Below are positions 1-6,717 of a stretch of 18,294 nucleotides of DNA, one piece after another. The position numbers and the translations under genes were made by a program. The notes beneath the pieces are model-generated. The model saw only the letters and a program-made list of their open reading frames with translations. It was not told the DNA's origin and did no database searches. Source of the stretch: Nitrospira sp. UBA2083 (GTDB taxonomy: Bacteria > Nitrospirota > Nitrospiria > Nitrospirales > Nitrospiraceae); NCBI GenBank assembly GCA_002331625.1, contig DCZN01000042.1, forward strand, positions 1 through 18,294, written 5' to 3'. Numbering within the stretch: position 1 is the stretch's first letter; every line of letters begins with the position of its first letter.

Positions 1-1336
1 GCAAGCTTGTCGTGACGTTCATGACGTTGGCGCCGATGTTCTTCGCCGACATGACCCCGAAGTTGCCGATCACGGGATGTTGCTGACCGCCGATCGCCTT
101 GAGTTCAGCCGGCGTCATGACCATCGTATGCGGCGTGATGAAGACCAGGAAACCCGCCGCCATCAAAAACAGCAGATATTTCACGTAGCGCAGATACTTT
201 TCGGCCCCGCGCATGCGTTCCATGCACTGCCACAGATAATAACTGGCGGTGAGGAAGAGGGCGCCGATCATCGTCGCCTGGATGATGAACAGCCAGGCCA
301 GCAGGCCGCCCATCAATGTGATCCCCATCTGTTGCCGGTAGGCATACACTTCGCGCATCAGCCAGTAGCCGGCAAACGGGAGCGGAATGAGAAACAACAC
401 CGCGATGAACATGGCGACGTAGCCCATCCAGTCATAGTGCGCCCGCTCGTCGTTGGTCTTTGCCGCCAGAAACCGATAGGCCGCGTAGGCGGCGACGACG
501 CTCCCACCGAACGCCATGTTCCCCAGCAACCGGTGGAGGTTCAGTGGATTCCAGAGCGCCGTGTGGATCACGTGCCAGATGTTGCCGAGGTAGCGGCCTT
601 CCTCGTCCACACCGGCCGGGGACATCATGAATGCGATCCAGCTGTTGGCCAGGAACATCAGGACGGTACCGACGACGTTCAGCACGACCGCCATGCTCAG
701 GTGAATCCATTTTAGAAACCCTTCGCTCATCTTGTCCCAACCATAATAATAGATGTACAGAATACCGCTCTCCGCGACGAACAAGAGCGCGTACAGATGC
801 ATCACGGGCCGGAAGATGCCTGAGAGATAGCCGAAGAACGACGGATAAAGGGTCAGAAACGTGAACAAGAGGATGCCGCCGAGGATCGCGGTGAGCGAGT
901 AGGCCGTCAGGCTGATCTTGATGAAATCGTAGGCCAACCGATCGTAGCGTTTGCCGAGAGCTCGATCCTTCGTGACCATACCGAGGAACTCGATGATCAT
1001 GCAGAAAATCGGGACCGCCAACACGAAGCTGCCATAATACAGGTGCTGTTGGTTTGCGAACCAGATCAACACCCGGCTCTCGAAGTTGTACCGGGGATAG
1101 TGTAGATGGTCATCGACCGTCTTGGGCGCCGGGGCCCCGCTCACGATCCCTTCGGTCTTGTAATAGACATCTCTCCCTGTTTGAGCCTTCGACTCGGTGA
1201 CGGTGGAAGTCTCGGTGGCAGTCAGGACTGAATCGGGCTCCGCTGCCCACACCTGCATACCTATGATCACAGGTTGCACCAGCAAAGACGCCGAGACCAA
1301 GAGCCAGTTAGCGGTCGTGATCCATTTCGTCTTCAT
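1..1336 (-). CDS. Cytochrome bd-like oxidase subunit I (CydA-like), partial at the left edge
   Basis: Membrane quinol or cytochrome oxidase subunit related to CydA; 445 codons are visible and the 3' end lies outside the window. Residues 1-32 look like a secretion signal ending near WAAEP, followed by a polar stretch (about 33-85) that ordinary CydA lacks. At least eight hydrophobic segments follow. CydA-like features are a His at 98 (QQHLYYG), a Glu at 189 in a membrane segment, YYYGWDKM (197-203), ANSWIAFMMSPAGV (230-243), the His-rich IWHVIHTALW (253-262) and NLHRLLGNM (266-274). The ATG is preceded by TGAGGTG seven bases upstream. Nitrospira genomes are known to carry several divergent bd-like oxidases proposed as terminal oxidases; assignment to that group is inference. 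The gene lies downstream of a multicopper-oxidase remnant on the same strand. No subunit II gene is visible. The electron donor cannot be read from the sequence. Confidence 0.85.
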   Translation of the reverse strand, partial: MKTKWITTANWLLVSASLLVQPVIIGMQVWAAEPDSVLTATETSTVTESKAQTGRDVYYKTEGIVSGAPAPKTVDDHLHYPRYNFESRVLIWFANQQHLYYGSFVLAVPIFCMIIEFLGMVTKDRALGKRYDRLAYDFIKISLTAYSLTAILGGILLFTFLTLYPSFFGYLSGIFRPVMHLYALLFVAESGILYIYYYGWDKMSEGFLKWIHLSMAVVLNVVGTVLMFLANSWIAFMMSPAGVDEEGRYLGNIWHVIHTALWNPLNLHRLLGNMAFGGSVVAAYAAYRFLAAKTNDERAHYDWMGYVAMFIAVLFLIPLPFAGYWLMREVYAYRQQMGITLMGGLLAWLFIIQATMIGALFLTASYYLWQCMERMRGAEKYLRYVKYLLFLMAAGFLVFITPHTMVMTPAELKAIGGQQHPVIGNFGVMSAKNIGANVMNVTTSL

Positions 1337-1440
1337 GATAATCACCTCAATCTGTTCAGCCTACTTGGAAGCGGACAAATCGCTTAGGCCTTGGGCTGGA
1401 GGTGCCGCATTTGTCCGTTTCATCACAGCCGCCCTGCCGG

Positions 1441-1773
1441 TCAGCGGCAGGATGCGCCGATCGCCAGCACTGATAGACGGCCCCATTGACCGGACTCGGA
1501 GTACGGCAACCGCTGGTTGCTCCAAGTATAGTCGCCTGCCAGGCAGTACGGCCCACCCTCCGAGGGAATGACCGCGTCGATCGTCTCCAAGCCGGAGAAT
1601 TTCACGACACTGATCAGTTCCGCGCCGTGCATGAAGGGCTCGATCGGCCACTCGAGCGTCCCCACGCTGAATATCTGGTTCTGCTCGTTGTTCGCGCCGA
1701 ACACGTGAAAGGCCGAGAAATGGTTCGGGCCGGCATTGATGACGTGCAGCCAGATCAGTTCTCCTGGTCTCCG
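1441..1773 (-). pseudogene. C-terminal remnant of a multicopper oxidase / NirK-like cupredoxin protein
   Basis: An open frame of about 110 codons with no credible start. It lies directly behind two consecutive in-frame stops (TAG at 1774-1776 and TGA at 1777-1779). The reading WLHVINAGPNH, then FSAFHVFGANNEQNQ, is typical of a cupredoxin domain in multicopper oxidases and copper nitrite reductases, in which the His residues bind copper. The C-terminal part has YCLAGDYTWSNQ and SGQWGRLSVLA. Intact relatives are several hundred residues long, so only the last domain survives. Translation from the upstream small ORF would have to pass both stops. A 7-bp hairpin (1433-1439 with 1445-1451) has the stop codon in its loop, but no T-run follows on either strand. 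Whether this fragment once served the downstream bd-like oxidase is unknown. Confidence 0.55.
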
Positions 1774-1776
1774 CTA

Positions 1777-1998
1777 TCAATGGCCGATCGGGTTAATGTA
1801 GGGATACCGAGCGCCCCCAGGCCTGATGCGGTCGATGACGACTACCCTATATGTCGCGCGAGCACTGATCCGATCCGTGGCCTCGGCTGTGTTATGGACT
1901 GTTCCTCGAGCCGAGTTTGTCCCCACGATAACGGCTTGTCCGAGGCCAGCGATGACGTAGGGAAAATACACCATTGAAACCGTGATTATATTTGCCAT
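1777..1998 (-). CDS. Small putative membrane protein, possibly fused to degraded sequence
   Basis: This 73-codon ORF starts at ATG 1996-1998, with AAAGGA about 12 bases upstream. Its first 30 residues (MANIITVSMVYFPYVIAGLG and following) could form one membrane segment. The rest is basic and resembles nothing I recognise. It is in the same frame as the multicopper-oxidase remnant that follows after the stops at 1774-1779, so it may be a small separate gene or the 5' end of a broken composite reading frame. A perfect 8-bp hairpin lies about 30 bases ahead of the start. No function is proposed. Confidence 0.3.
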   Translation of the reverse strand: MANIITVSMVYFPYVIAGLGQAVIVGTNSARGTVHNTAEATDRISARATYRVVVIDRIRPGGARYPYINPIGH

Positions 1999-2029
1999 TT
2001 GTTTACCCCATCCTTTCTTGTGAGCCCCA

Positions 2030-2053
2030 TAGATTGCCTACACGAGCAATCTA
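2030..2053. repeat. Perfect 8-bp inverted repeat upstream of the small ORF
   Basis: TAGATTGC at 2030-2037 pairs perfectly with GCAATCTA at 2046-2053 around an 8-base loop. It lies just upstream of the ribosome-binding region of the ORF starting at 1998. No T-run follows on the minus strand, so it is more likely an operator or leader hairpin than a terminator. Confidence 0.4.
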
Positions 2054-2368
2054 CCGAACCGGCATGAAGTAACGATGAACCAGCGGTGAAGATCTCTTCA
2101 TCCTTCGAGTGAGAATGCGCGGCTGAAATCAACACGATCTCACTGTACGACTTCCTTGCGGCTTACCTCGCTTCCATTGAAACGCAATTGCGCAGCCATG
2201 GTTAGCGACCGTTACCGATTGGCGTAATGCACGTGTATCGAGAGAGCGTTTTACCCTGGTCACCATCGTGCACACTATGCATGAATAGAGAGATGGTGCG
2301 ATTGTCATCCTTCCCCACAGAGTGGTGTTGGCGAGGTGCGTCGACGATTAGGAGGGGGATCTCTCACG
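2054..2368. other. Intergenic region without recognisable gene
   Basis: About 315 bases between the PAS gene and the hairpin upstream of the small ORF. I see no coding pattern on either strand. It contains a short palindromic stretch, TGAAGATCTCTTCA near 2088-2101. It must hold the end of the PAS transcript and probably the promoter for the 1998-to-1 unit, but I could not assign either with confidence. Confidence 0.4.
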
Positions 2369-3511
2369 CTATCCGATCTCGGCGAGAAATCCTTCCAAGC
2401 CGACAATCGACTCATCATCGGTCACGGCAGCCTCGCCTTCGTCCCAGACCCATTTCTCTGTACCTGCAACGGTAAGGAGCCGATAGACGGTGATGTAGGG
2501 GCGCCGCGCGCGGACAGCCTCCTCAACGGTGTTCCATACTCGCTCTTGATCCAGCGGGTGTATCCATTCACCAAGCGCACGAGTATGCAGAACAGGACAT
2601 TCGTTACCTGAATCCCCCATGAGCTGGCCGATTTGAGTGTCGAGAGACTCCAAGGTACGACATGGTTCAAATCGACAGCGATACCGCACGACATCAAAGC
2701 CGTTGGTCAAGATGGGACTGACTGGACGAGTGTGTATCTCTGACCGCGTGGTTGACGCGGTTGCTTTCGTGAGATCATGGATGACAAGAGAATAGCCCTG
2801 AAGCCGCCTGAATCGGTCTCGCAAAGGCTTGACCACGATGTGCAGCCAACACCAAGACCCGTCTCGATGCTGATACGCCTCCTCGCGCACGGCCTTGCCT
2901 TCTTTACGGACAGTCTGGCAAATCCGCGCCCACCGGGCAACGGGATCGGCCTTTCCTGGAAAGACTCGGTAGAGTGGCTGCTTCACTATGTCTTCGGTCG
3001 AATGCCCGGTGAGAAGTTGCGCGCCTTGGTTCCATTCCGTGACGCGTCCACGGAGATCGCACAAGACAACGCCCGCGCTGTTGAGGCTATTGACAAACGA
3101 ACGAAGGCGATCGTGACTCGATGCGATGACGGCGCGGGATTGCAGGAGACGCTTTCTCCGCCAATCGATATATAAACACGCGAGGGCAATGCTCATGATG
3201 GTGACGACCCCGATCACACGGTTGGTGACGTCTGTCTCAAGATCCCCCGGCGGACCACTCCATTCTCCAAGAAACATGAACACCATTGCGGTTACTGCGA
3301 CAGCAGCAATAGCGAGCGTCCCTTTCCACTGCAACGCGAGCACGATAGCCAGGCAGTACGGTGCCCAGGCGGCGACGCCATCGGGCAAGCCAAGATCCAT
3401 CACAAAGGTGCCCACCAGCGTGGCGACTGTCAGGAAACCCAGTACAGTCGATCGTGCTCGACGCCTGTCAACCTCATAGTATGGGTAAACAGTTCTCATA
3501 CCGTTACTCAT
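2369..3511 (-). CDS. Membrane-anchored PAS-domain sensor without output domain
   Basis: This 380-residue protein has four hydrophobic segments within residues 20-120, including FLTVATLVGTFVMDLGL, TLAIAAVAVTAMVFMFLG and VIGVVTIMSIALACLYI. The last is followed by a basic cytoplasmic edge, DWRRKRLL. A first PAS/PAC domain spans about 133-250: GVVLCDLRGRVTEWNQGAQ, then GSWCWLHIVVKPLRD and YSLVIHDLT. A second, weaker PAS-like domain spans about 270-380: LDQERVWNTVEEAV and GTEKWVWDEGEAAV. Family knowledge: such N-termini normally lead to a histidine kinase, GGDEF or EAL domain, and here the protein stops after the second PAS. It may be a truncated kinase or a sensor working by protein contacts. GTG (3514), ATG (3511) and ATG (3499) are possible starts; none has a strong ribosome site. 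A Zn-ribbon gene lies 59 bases upstream on the same strand. Confidence 0.8.
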   Translation of the reverse strand: MSNGMRTVYPYYEVDRRRARSTVLGFLTVATLVGTFVMDLGLPDGVAAWAPYCLAIVLALQWKGTLAIAAVAVTAMVFMFLGEWSGPPGDLETDVTNRVIGVVTIMSIALACLYIDWRRKRLLQSRAVIASSHDRLRSFVNSLNSAGVVLCDLRGRVTEWNQGAQLLTGHSTEDIVKQPLYRVFPGKADPVARWARICQTVRKEGKAVREEAYQHRDGSWCWLHIVVKPLRDRFRRLQGYSLVIHDLTKATASTTRSEIHTRPVSPILTNGFDVVRYRCRFEPCRTLESLDTQIGQLMGDSGNECPVLHTRALGEWIHPLDQERVWNTVEEAVRARRPYITVYRLLTVAGTEKWVWDEGEAAVTDDESIVGLEGFLAEIG

Positions 3512-3570
3512 CACCGGGCCACATGAGGCTACGACGCGTTCCCTGTGTGTTGGAGCAATCCCTCAACCAG

Positions 3571-3756
3571 TCAGTCTATGCCATTTTCGACTGACGGTTG
3601 GCTGTGCTGATGTATCCGATGGGACAGCACCAGCGCATCATAGAGCTCACCGCAGTTCACACAGCGCCAACCAGCGGCCCGGGTCGGGCCAGCCCCAACG
3701 AAGATGTCCTCAAAGTGTTCCGTCACCATGAAACCGTGACACCGTTGACAGTCCAT
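3571..3756 (-). CDS. Short Zn-ribbon protein (paralogue A)
   Basis: This 61-residue soluble protein has two Cys pairs: CQRC at 3-6 and CVNCG at 32-36. This is the usual layout of a zinc-ribbon knuckle pair. Between them are EHFEDIFVGAG and GW, and after them ELYDALVLSHR. The same pattern recurs in genes at 6286-6534 and 13285-13536: CxRC, then ExFxDxG, then a GW or GY, then CxxCG, then a D, then LxHR. It therefore belongs to a local paralogue family. The start is set by AAGGAG seven bases before the ATG. Unlike the other copies, its downstream neighbour is a PAS protein rather than a stand-alone receiver. Zinc binding is inferred from cysteine spacing. DNA, RNA or protein binding are all possible. 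Confidence 0.75.
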   Translation of the reverse strand: MDCQRCHGFMVTEHFEDIFVGAGPTRAAGWRCVNCGELYDALVLSHRIHQHSQPSVENGID

Positions 3757-3802
3757 ACGACTTCTCCTTGTGTCGTGAGCCAGATATGAGGATCGTGGTC
3801 CT

Positions 3803-4237
3803 TCAAGCGCCTGACCGCGGTGTCTCTACGACCCGGATGATCCCAGGTTGAATGATCTCGCCTCCCGGCACATTCGCCTCCATTCTCACGTTGTACTTGT
3901 AGACCCCAGCCGTTGAAAAACAGAGGCTGGCCCCCTGGTAGGGAGAAATCGGCGAAAACCTCCCCGCGGTCCACCAACTACGAAATCCTCGCTCGCAGGA
4001 CAACCGCTTCTGAATATCGTCCAGGAAGTACACACTGACCCGGCCTACGCGGTGATTCACCCATCGAATCTCGTCGCCGATGGCCACCGTCAGTTCAGCC
4101 GGGATCACGTCATGCTCGATGTTCACGTCATGAATTCGTCCCGTTCTGGTCGAGTTGGGGAAAGGCGTCGCACAGCCAGTAAGCGTGAGTAGAGTGAGTA
4201 ATGTGACCGTCCTCATCCATTTCCTTGCAACAATCAT
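3803..4237 (-). CDS. Cupredoxin-fold lipoprotein lacking the usual copper site
   Basis: A 144-residue exported lipoprotein. Residues 1-22 are a lipoprotein signal (MRTVTLLTLLTLTGC) with Cys22 as the predicted lipidated residue. The body follows the plastocyanin-like pattern: DVIPAELTVAIGDEIRWVNH (43-62), then AGVYKYNVRM (110-119) near the end. In blue-copper proteins the last strand carries Cys, His and Met ligands, typically YxYxCxxH. Here the Cys position is Val and no His follows. His62 remains, and Cys81 and Cys106 could form a disulfide. Copper binding is therefore doubtful, and a structural or envelope-stress role is as likely. The ATG at 4235-4237 has AAGGAGG at ideal spacing, ruling out the longer open frame upstream. 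The gene follows ytxH by 37 bases and is probably co-transcribed with it. Confidence 0.72.
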   Translation of the reverse strand: MIVARKWMRTVTLLTLLTLTGCATPFPNSTRTGRIHDVNIEHDVIPAELTVAIGDEIRWVNHRVGRVSVYFLDDIQKRLSCERGFRSWWTAGRFSPISPYQGASLCFSTAGVYKYNVRMEANVPGGEIIQPGIIRVVETPRSGA

Positions 4238-4274
4238 GAGGCCCTCCTTGTGGATGCGGGCAACTGCGGACTCT

Positions 4275-4496
4275 TCATGCACCAACCTTGTCACGCACCG
4301 TGCTGACCGCCTCCTGTACTTCATCAACCAGGTCTTCGGCCTTGTCTTGAAGATCATGGGCCAGGTGTTGGAGGCGCCGGCGCGTCCGTGCACCGGACTG
4401 AGGCGCCAAGAGAAGTCCGGCGCCGGCGCCGAGCCCAAAGCCGATCACAAATGTGAAGAAGCTCATTGAACGCGCGGAAGTTTGTGTAACCATCAT
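4275..4496 (-). CDS. YtxH-domain small membrane protein
   Basis: This 73-residue protein has one N-terminal membrane segment (residues 12-31, MSFFTFVIGFGLGAGAGLLL) followed by APQSG and an amphipathic, charged helix of about 40 residues rich in heptad-like Ala, Leu and Val. That combination, a Gly-rich membrane helix plus APxSG and a coiled C-terminus, is the hallmark of the YtxH (gas vesicle/stress) family. Relatives in Bacillus and many proteobacteria are general-stress proteins of unknown mechanism. AAAGGAGG lies eight bases before the double ATG, supporting the start at 4496; a second Met at residue 11 is possible. It sits between a Zn-ribbon gene and a lipoprotein gene on the same strand. 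Confidence 0.82.
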   Translation of the reverse strand: MMVTQTSARSMSFFTFVIGFGLGAGAGLLLAPQSGARTRRRLQHLAHDLQDKAEDLVDEVQEAVSTVRDKVGA

Positions 4497-4551
4497 GGAG
4501 ATGTCCTCCTTTCCATTTCACGATGTTGTGCTCAGCAGGAGCGTATGGCGT

Positions 4552-4776
4552 CTAGATGAAGTCGTTCTCGTCATCGAACAGCGCGATGGAAGCGGTACAC
4601 GTCCTGCAACGCGCCGCGAGTCCGCTGCGACCGTTCAGTGCGTGTGCGTACAGGACGAGATCGTAATGGTTACTCCCGCAGATCGAACAGAGGAACGAGT
4701 GGACCGCATGCTTTGCATACTGCACCTGCCGTTGCACTGCGGGACGCTCGTTGGTAACTTTTGGTAGTTTCAACAT
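4552..4776 (-). CDS. Small four-cysteine Zn-ribbon protein (unrelated to paralogues A-C)
   Basis: A 74-residue soluble protein with CSIC at 30-33 and CRTC at 57-60, so four cysteines in a rubredoxin- or zinc-ribbon-like arrangement separated by about 23 residues (NHYDLVLYAHALNGR between). The N-terminal 29 residues are basic and polar. The flanking residues do not match the Zn-ribbon paralogues at 3571, 6286 and 13285, so it is treated as a different family. The start at ATG 4774-4776 is favoured because AAAGGGAAAG precedes it. An upstream ATG at 4821 in the same frame would add 15 residues. It lies between the DUF1328 and ytxH genes. Function unknown. Confidence 0.65.
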   Translation of the reverse strand: MLKLPKVTNERPAVQRQVQYAKHAVHSFLCSICGSNHYDLVLYAHALNGRSGLAARCRTCTASIALFDDENDFI

Positions 4777-4928
4777 GTCTTTCCCTTTCGCTTCTGAGGC
4801 GAGCCGATCATTCCTTACCATCCATGTCTGTTGCTCATGCTGTGATGGTAACTTTGCCTATGCATGATGGACACTCAGCTCTGAATTCACAGGGCTCTTT
4901 CCCCAATCACACCATTCCAGCAGGCTTG

Positions 4929-5099
4929 TTAACTAAGGGGTGGAATTCGGCTGCCCGTGAACAGATGAACGACGAGCAGTACCAGTCCTATCATGAATAG
5001 AATCCATGAAATATGCGTCGCCACTGACGCGATCCCTGATAAGCCGAGCACTCCCGCAACCAGTCCGACCAAGATGAATGCCAGTGCGTAATAAAACAT
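4929..5099 (-). CDS. DUF1328 (YtjA-like) small membrane protein
   Basis: A 56-residue protein that is almost entirely two membrane helices: MFYYALAFILVGLVAGVLGL, then SWILFMIGLVLLVVHLF. They are joined by SGIASVATHI, and a short polar tail (TGSRIPPLS) follows. The MFxxALxFLxxALxAGxLGF-like start, the GIA loop and the second helix ending in VxxL are diagnostic of DUF1328. These proteins are widespread, of unknown mechanism, and often found beside CsbD-like stress genes, as here. The start codon has GGAGGAA six bases upstream. The gap to csbD is 47 bases, consistent with one transcript. Confidence 0.85.
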   Translation of the reverse strand: MFYYALAFILVGLVAGVLGLSGIASVATHISWILFMIGLVLLVVHLFTGSRIPPLS

Positions 5100-5146
5100 A
5101 GGTTCCTCCGTTCACCGTGGCAGCCGACACGATGTGTAGGGTATGT

Positions 5147-5374
5147 TTAGAATCGTTTCCCTGAGCGAGCCGATGTTTGTGCCTGAGGACTCCATTCGTT
5201 CAACCATTTAAGTATGTCTTCTTTCTGATCACCGTAACGTTCTTGTACCCTCCCGACGAATGCGTCGTAATTGCCCTCGATCTGCATGAGGTCGTCATCG
5301 GTAAATTTTCCCCATCGCCGCTTGAGTTCCCCCTTGAGCTGCAACCACTGTCCTTTGAATTGCTCTACGGTCAT
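5147..5374 (-). CDS. CsbD-family stress protein
   Basis: A 75-residue, highly hydrophilic protein. Its start, MTVEQFKGQWLQLKGELKRR, and then WGKFTDDDLMQIEGNYD are the classical CsbD signature (W..LKG..K..WGKLTDDDL..IEG..D.L.G..Q..YG). The second half, VGRVQERYGDQKEDILKWLN, completes the domain. In Bacillus subtilis CsbD is a sigma-B general-stress protein; in proteobacteria homologues respond to phosphate or osmotic stress. The biochemical role is unknown. GGAGGAG stands at good distance from the ATG. It is the first gene of the minus-strand run that continues through DUF1328, and a conserved 34-base element lies about 120 bases upstream at 5496-5529. Confidence 0.9.
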   Translation of the reverse strand: MTVEQFKGQWLQLKGELKRRWGKFTDDDLMQIEGNYDAFVGRVQERYGDQKEDILKWLNEWSPQAQTSARSGKRF

Positions 5375-5466
5375 GTCTTCTCCTCCATTGGTTGGGACGT
5401 GGGTTCTATCCGCGAGGATCAGTCACTTCAGACGATCTCTCCCCCCAGCCGTATCTCTTCCTTACC

Positions 5467-5529
5467 CTAACCTCACGTGGCTCGCGTGAACGACCCGGGT
5501 CATCCCCAGGTTAGAGAGAGTAAATCCCT
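5467..5529 (-). promoter_or_regulatory. Candidate control region of the csbD run: shared 34-base element plus inverted repeat
   Basis: Bases 5496-5529 match 6620-6653 at 25 of 34 positions by eye. The match includes CGGG, then AGGTTAGAG, and TCCCT at the end (plus-strand reading). Here the AGGTTAG (5508-5514) also has an inverted partner CTAACCT at 5467-5473, bracketing CACGTG (5474-5479) and the palindrome GACCCGGGTC. It sits about 120 bases ahead of csbD. It could be a promoter for an alternative sigma factor or a regulator site; which cannot be told from the sequence. Confidence 0.45.
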
Positions 5530-5822
5530 TGGTCGGCTTCGCGAGTCCCCGAGCTTGCAGGACTCATCCTCATTCGAATCGAAATAGAAAGTACCGAGAT
5601 GAATCGGACGGGCGATCATGAGCACCAGATCATCAATCTTTTCAGCCCAGGAACATGATGTCGTCACTGGTCATTTTTTGACCACGAGGCTTTCTTACAT
5701 AGTGTCTCAATGAGTTCGACCGCTTGCCCATCCACTGAAAAGGCATCGCCGATCGCGGGGTCGGACTTAAAATGTCAGTCGAGTTGTTGGGAGGGGTGTA
5801 AGACGGACGCTGGGATTGGACA
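5530..5822. other. Non-coding stretch between csbD control region and receiver gene
   Basis: Together with 5375-5529 this makes a 448-base gap without a gene. Frames on both strands lack ribosome sites and recognisable protein motifs. Besides the shared element at 5496-5529 I see no terminator with a T-run after the receiver gene that ends at 5823. Confidence 0.4.
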
Positions 5823-6230
5823 CTAATTCAGGAAGAATCGAAGACAGTTCTTTTTCAGCAATTCATGATCGAAAGGTTTGAGCAGGTACTCCTGAGCTCC
5901 CAGCTGAATGGCTTCACGAAGCGAATGAATATCGTCCGTAGCCGACATCACAATGACGGGGATCTGAGCGTGGCGTTGACGCAATTCTTGGAGCACCGCC
6001 ATTCCATCAAGCACCGGCATGTGGAGATCGAGCAATATCCCGTGGATCTGAGTGTGACTAGAGTGAAAGGCGAGTCGAGCGAGGCCGCACTGTCCATTGT
6101 CCGCCTGTGCGACGTCGAACCCCAGCGCCATAAGCTGATCGCAGAGTACGGTACGAATGTCCAGATCATCGTCAATGACCAGGACACGACGCCCGAGGGG
6201 CTTCCTGCGATGTATCGGGTCTCGACACAC
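5823..6230 (-). CDS. Stand-alone receiver (REC) protein, canonical phospho-acceptor
   Basis: This 135-residue protein consists of a CheY-like receiver only. It has the acidic cluster VIDDD (18-22), phospho-acceptor Asp68 in ILLDLHMPVLDG, Ser96 in VIVMSAT and Lys118 in LLKPFDHE; all conserved active-site residues are present. The domain ends at LRFFLN with no output domain, so it probably acts through protein contacts or in a phosphorelay. It follows the Zn-ribbon gene (6286-6534) by 55 bases on the same strand. The GTG at 6228-6230 has AAGGA eight bases upstream and is preferred over the GTG at 6248. Closest relatives inside the window are the receivers at 13527-13991 and 9232-9708, which share its GMAVLQE or KPFD/APFD-type endings. 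Confidence 0.85.
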   Translation of the reverse strand: MCRDPIHRRKPLGRRVLVIDDDLDIRTVLCDQLMALGFDVAQADNGQCGLARLAFHSSHTQIHGILLDLHMPVLDGMAVLQELRQRHAQIPVIVMSATDDIHSLREAIQLGAQEYLLKPFDHELLKKNCLRFFLN

Positions 6231-6285
6231 CCCTGATAATCCTTCCACCGATTGAAAAAATGTTCCGAGCCATCCCTCCCACAGT

Positions 6286-6534
6286 TTATCTGTCGTGGGG
6301 AGACTTTCCGGTTTGTTTTGACTCAGATGACGAGATGAACGTGCCGCCGATCTGCATGCGGGCGTATCGAGCGCGCGGGCTGGGGTGCACAGTTTGATGG
6401 CTGAGAATCACCGGATCAATGATCGCTCCGCAGATCATGCAGTGCCAGCCGGTGAACGCATAGGCTCCTTGGACGTCACCATAGTCCTCAAACACTTCTT
6501 TGATCATAACGCTTTGACAGCGCAGGCACTTCAT
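6286..6534 (-). CDS. Short Zn-ribbon protein (paralogue B), partner of the receiver downstream
   Basis: An 82-residue protein with CLRC at 3-6 and CMICG further on, separated by IKEVFEDYGDVQGAY and GW, then IIDPVILSHQ. This is the same scaffold as paralogues A (3571) and C (13285). The C-terminal 40 residues are basic, Ser-rich and not shared with the other copies. GAAAGGT stands eight bases before the ATG at 6532-6534; a TTG one codon earlier is less likely. It is the first gene of a two-gene unit with the stand-alone receiver, and the conserved 34-base element lies 86 bases ahead of its start. Zinc binding is inferred from the four cysteines. Confidence 0.75.
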   Translation of the reverse strand: MKCLRCQSVMIKEVFEDYGDVQGAYAFTGWHCMICGAIIDPVILSHQTVHPSPRARYARMQIGGTFISSSESKQTGKSPHDR

Positions 6535-6619
6535 CAATTGACCTTTCGCACATGAGTTGAGGCGACACAGCTGCCTCTCTTGTCGTTATGTCTACCCTCG
6601 CTTGAGCCCTGTGGCCACT

Positions 6620-6653
6620 CGGGCCATACCTAGGTTAGAGCGGAAGAGTCCCT
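6620..6653 (-). promoter_or_regulatory. Second copy of the shared 34-base element, ahead of Zn-ribbon B
   Basis: Same length and order of blocks as 5496-5529: CGGGCCAT, then CCTAGGTTAGAG, then GTCCCT (plus-strand reading). It ends 86 bases upstream of the Zn-ribbon gene start and 65 bases after the end of the NarL-type regulator. It therefore lies where a promoter of the Zn-ribbon/receiver unit is expected. Confidence 0.45.
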
Positions 6654-6717
6654 AGCACTCGAGCCGGGGGAGGACAGCATCTGAGTGCGATCAGAACCAG
6701 AAAGTCGTGTCGGTTGT

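Noticed and set aside
77..715. 212-codon plus-strand open frame
   Set aside because: Antisense shadow of the bd-like oxidase, which has membrane helices and family motifs on the minus strand; the plus frame is a low-complexity His/Glu/Asp-rich product.
1537..3360. 14-base repeat GCCAGGCAGTACGG at about 1544 and 3349
   Set aside because: Both copies encode Pro-Tyr-Cys-Leu-Ala on the minus strand in unrelated proteins; coincidence of short codon runs.
3515..3545. Possible third copy of the shared 34-base element ahead of the PAS gene
   Set aside because: Only CGGGCCA, an AGGCTA-like block and TTCCCT match and a gap is needed; not better than chance by eye.
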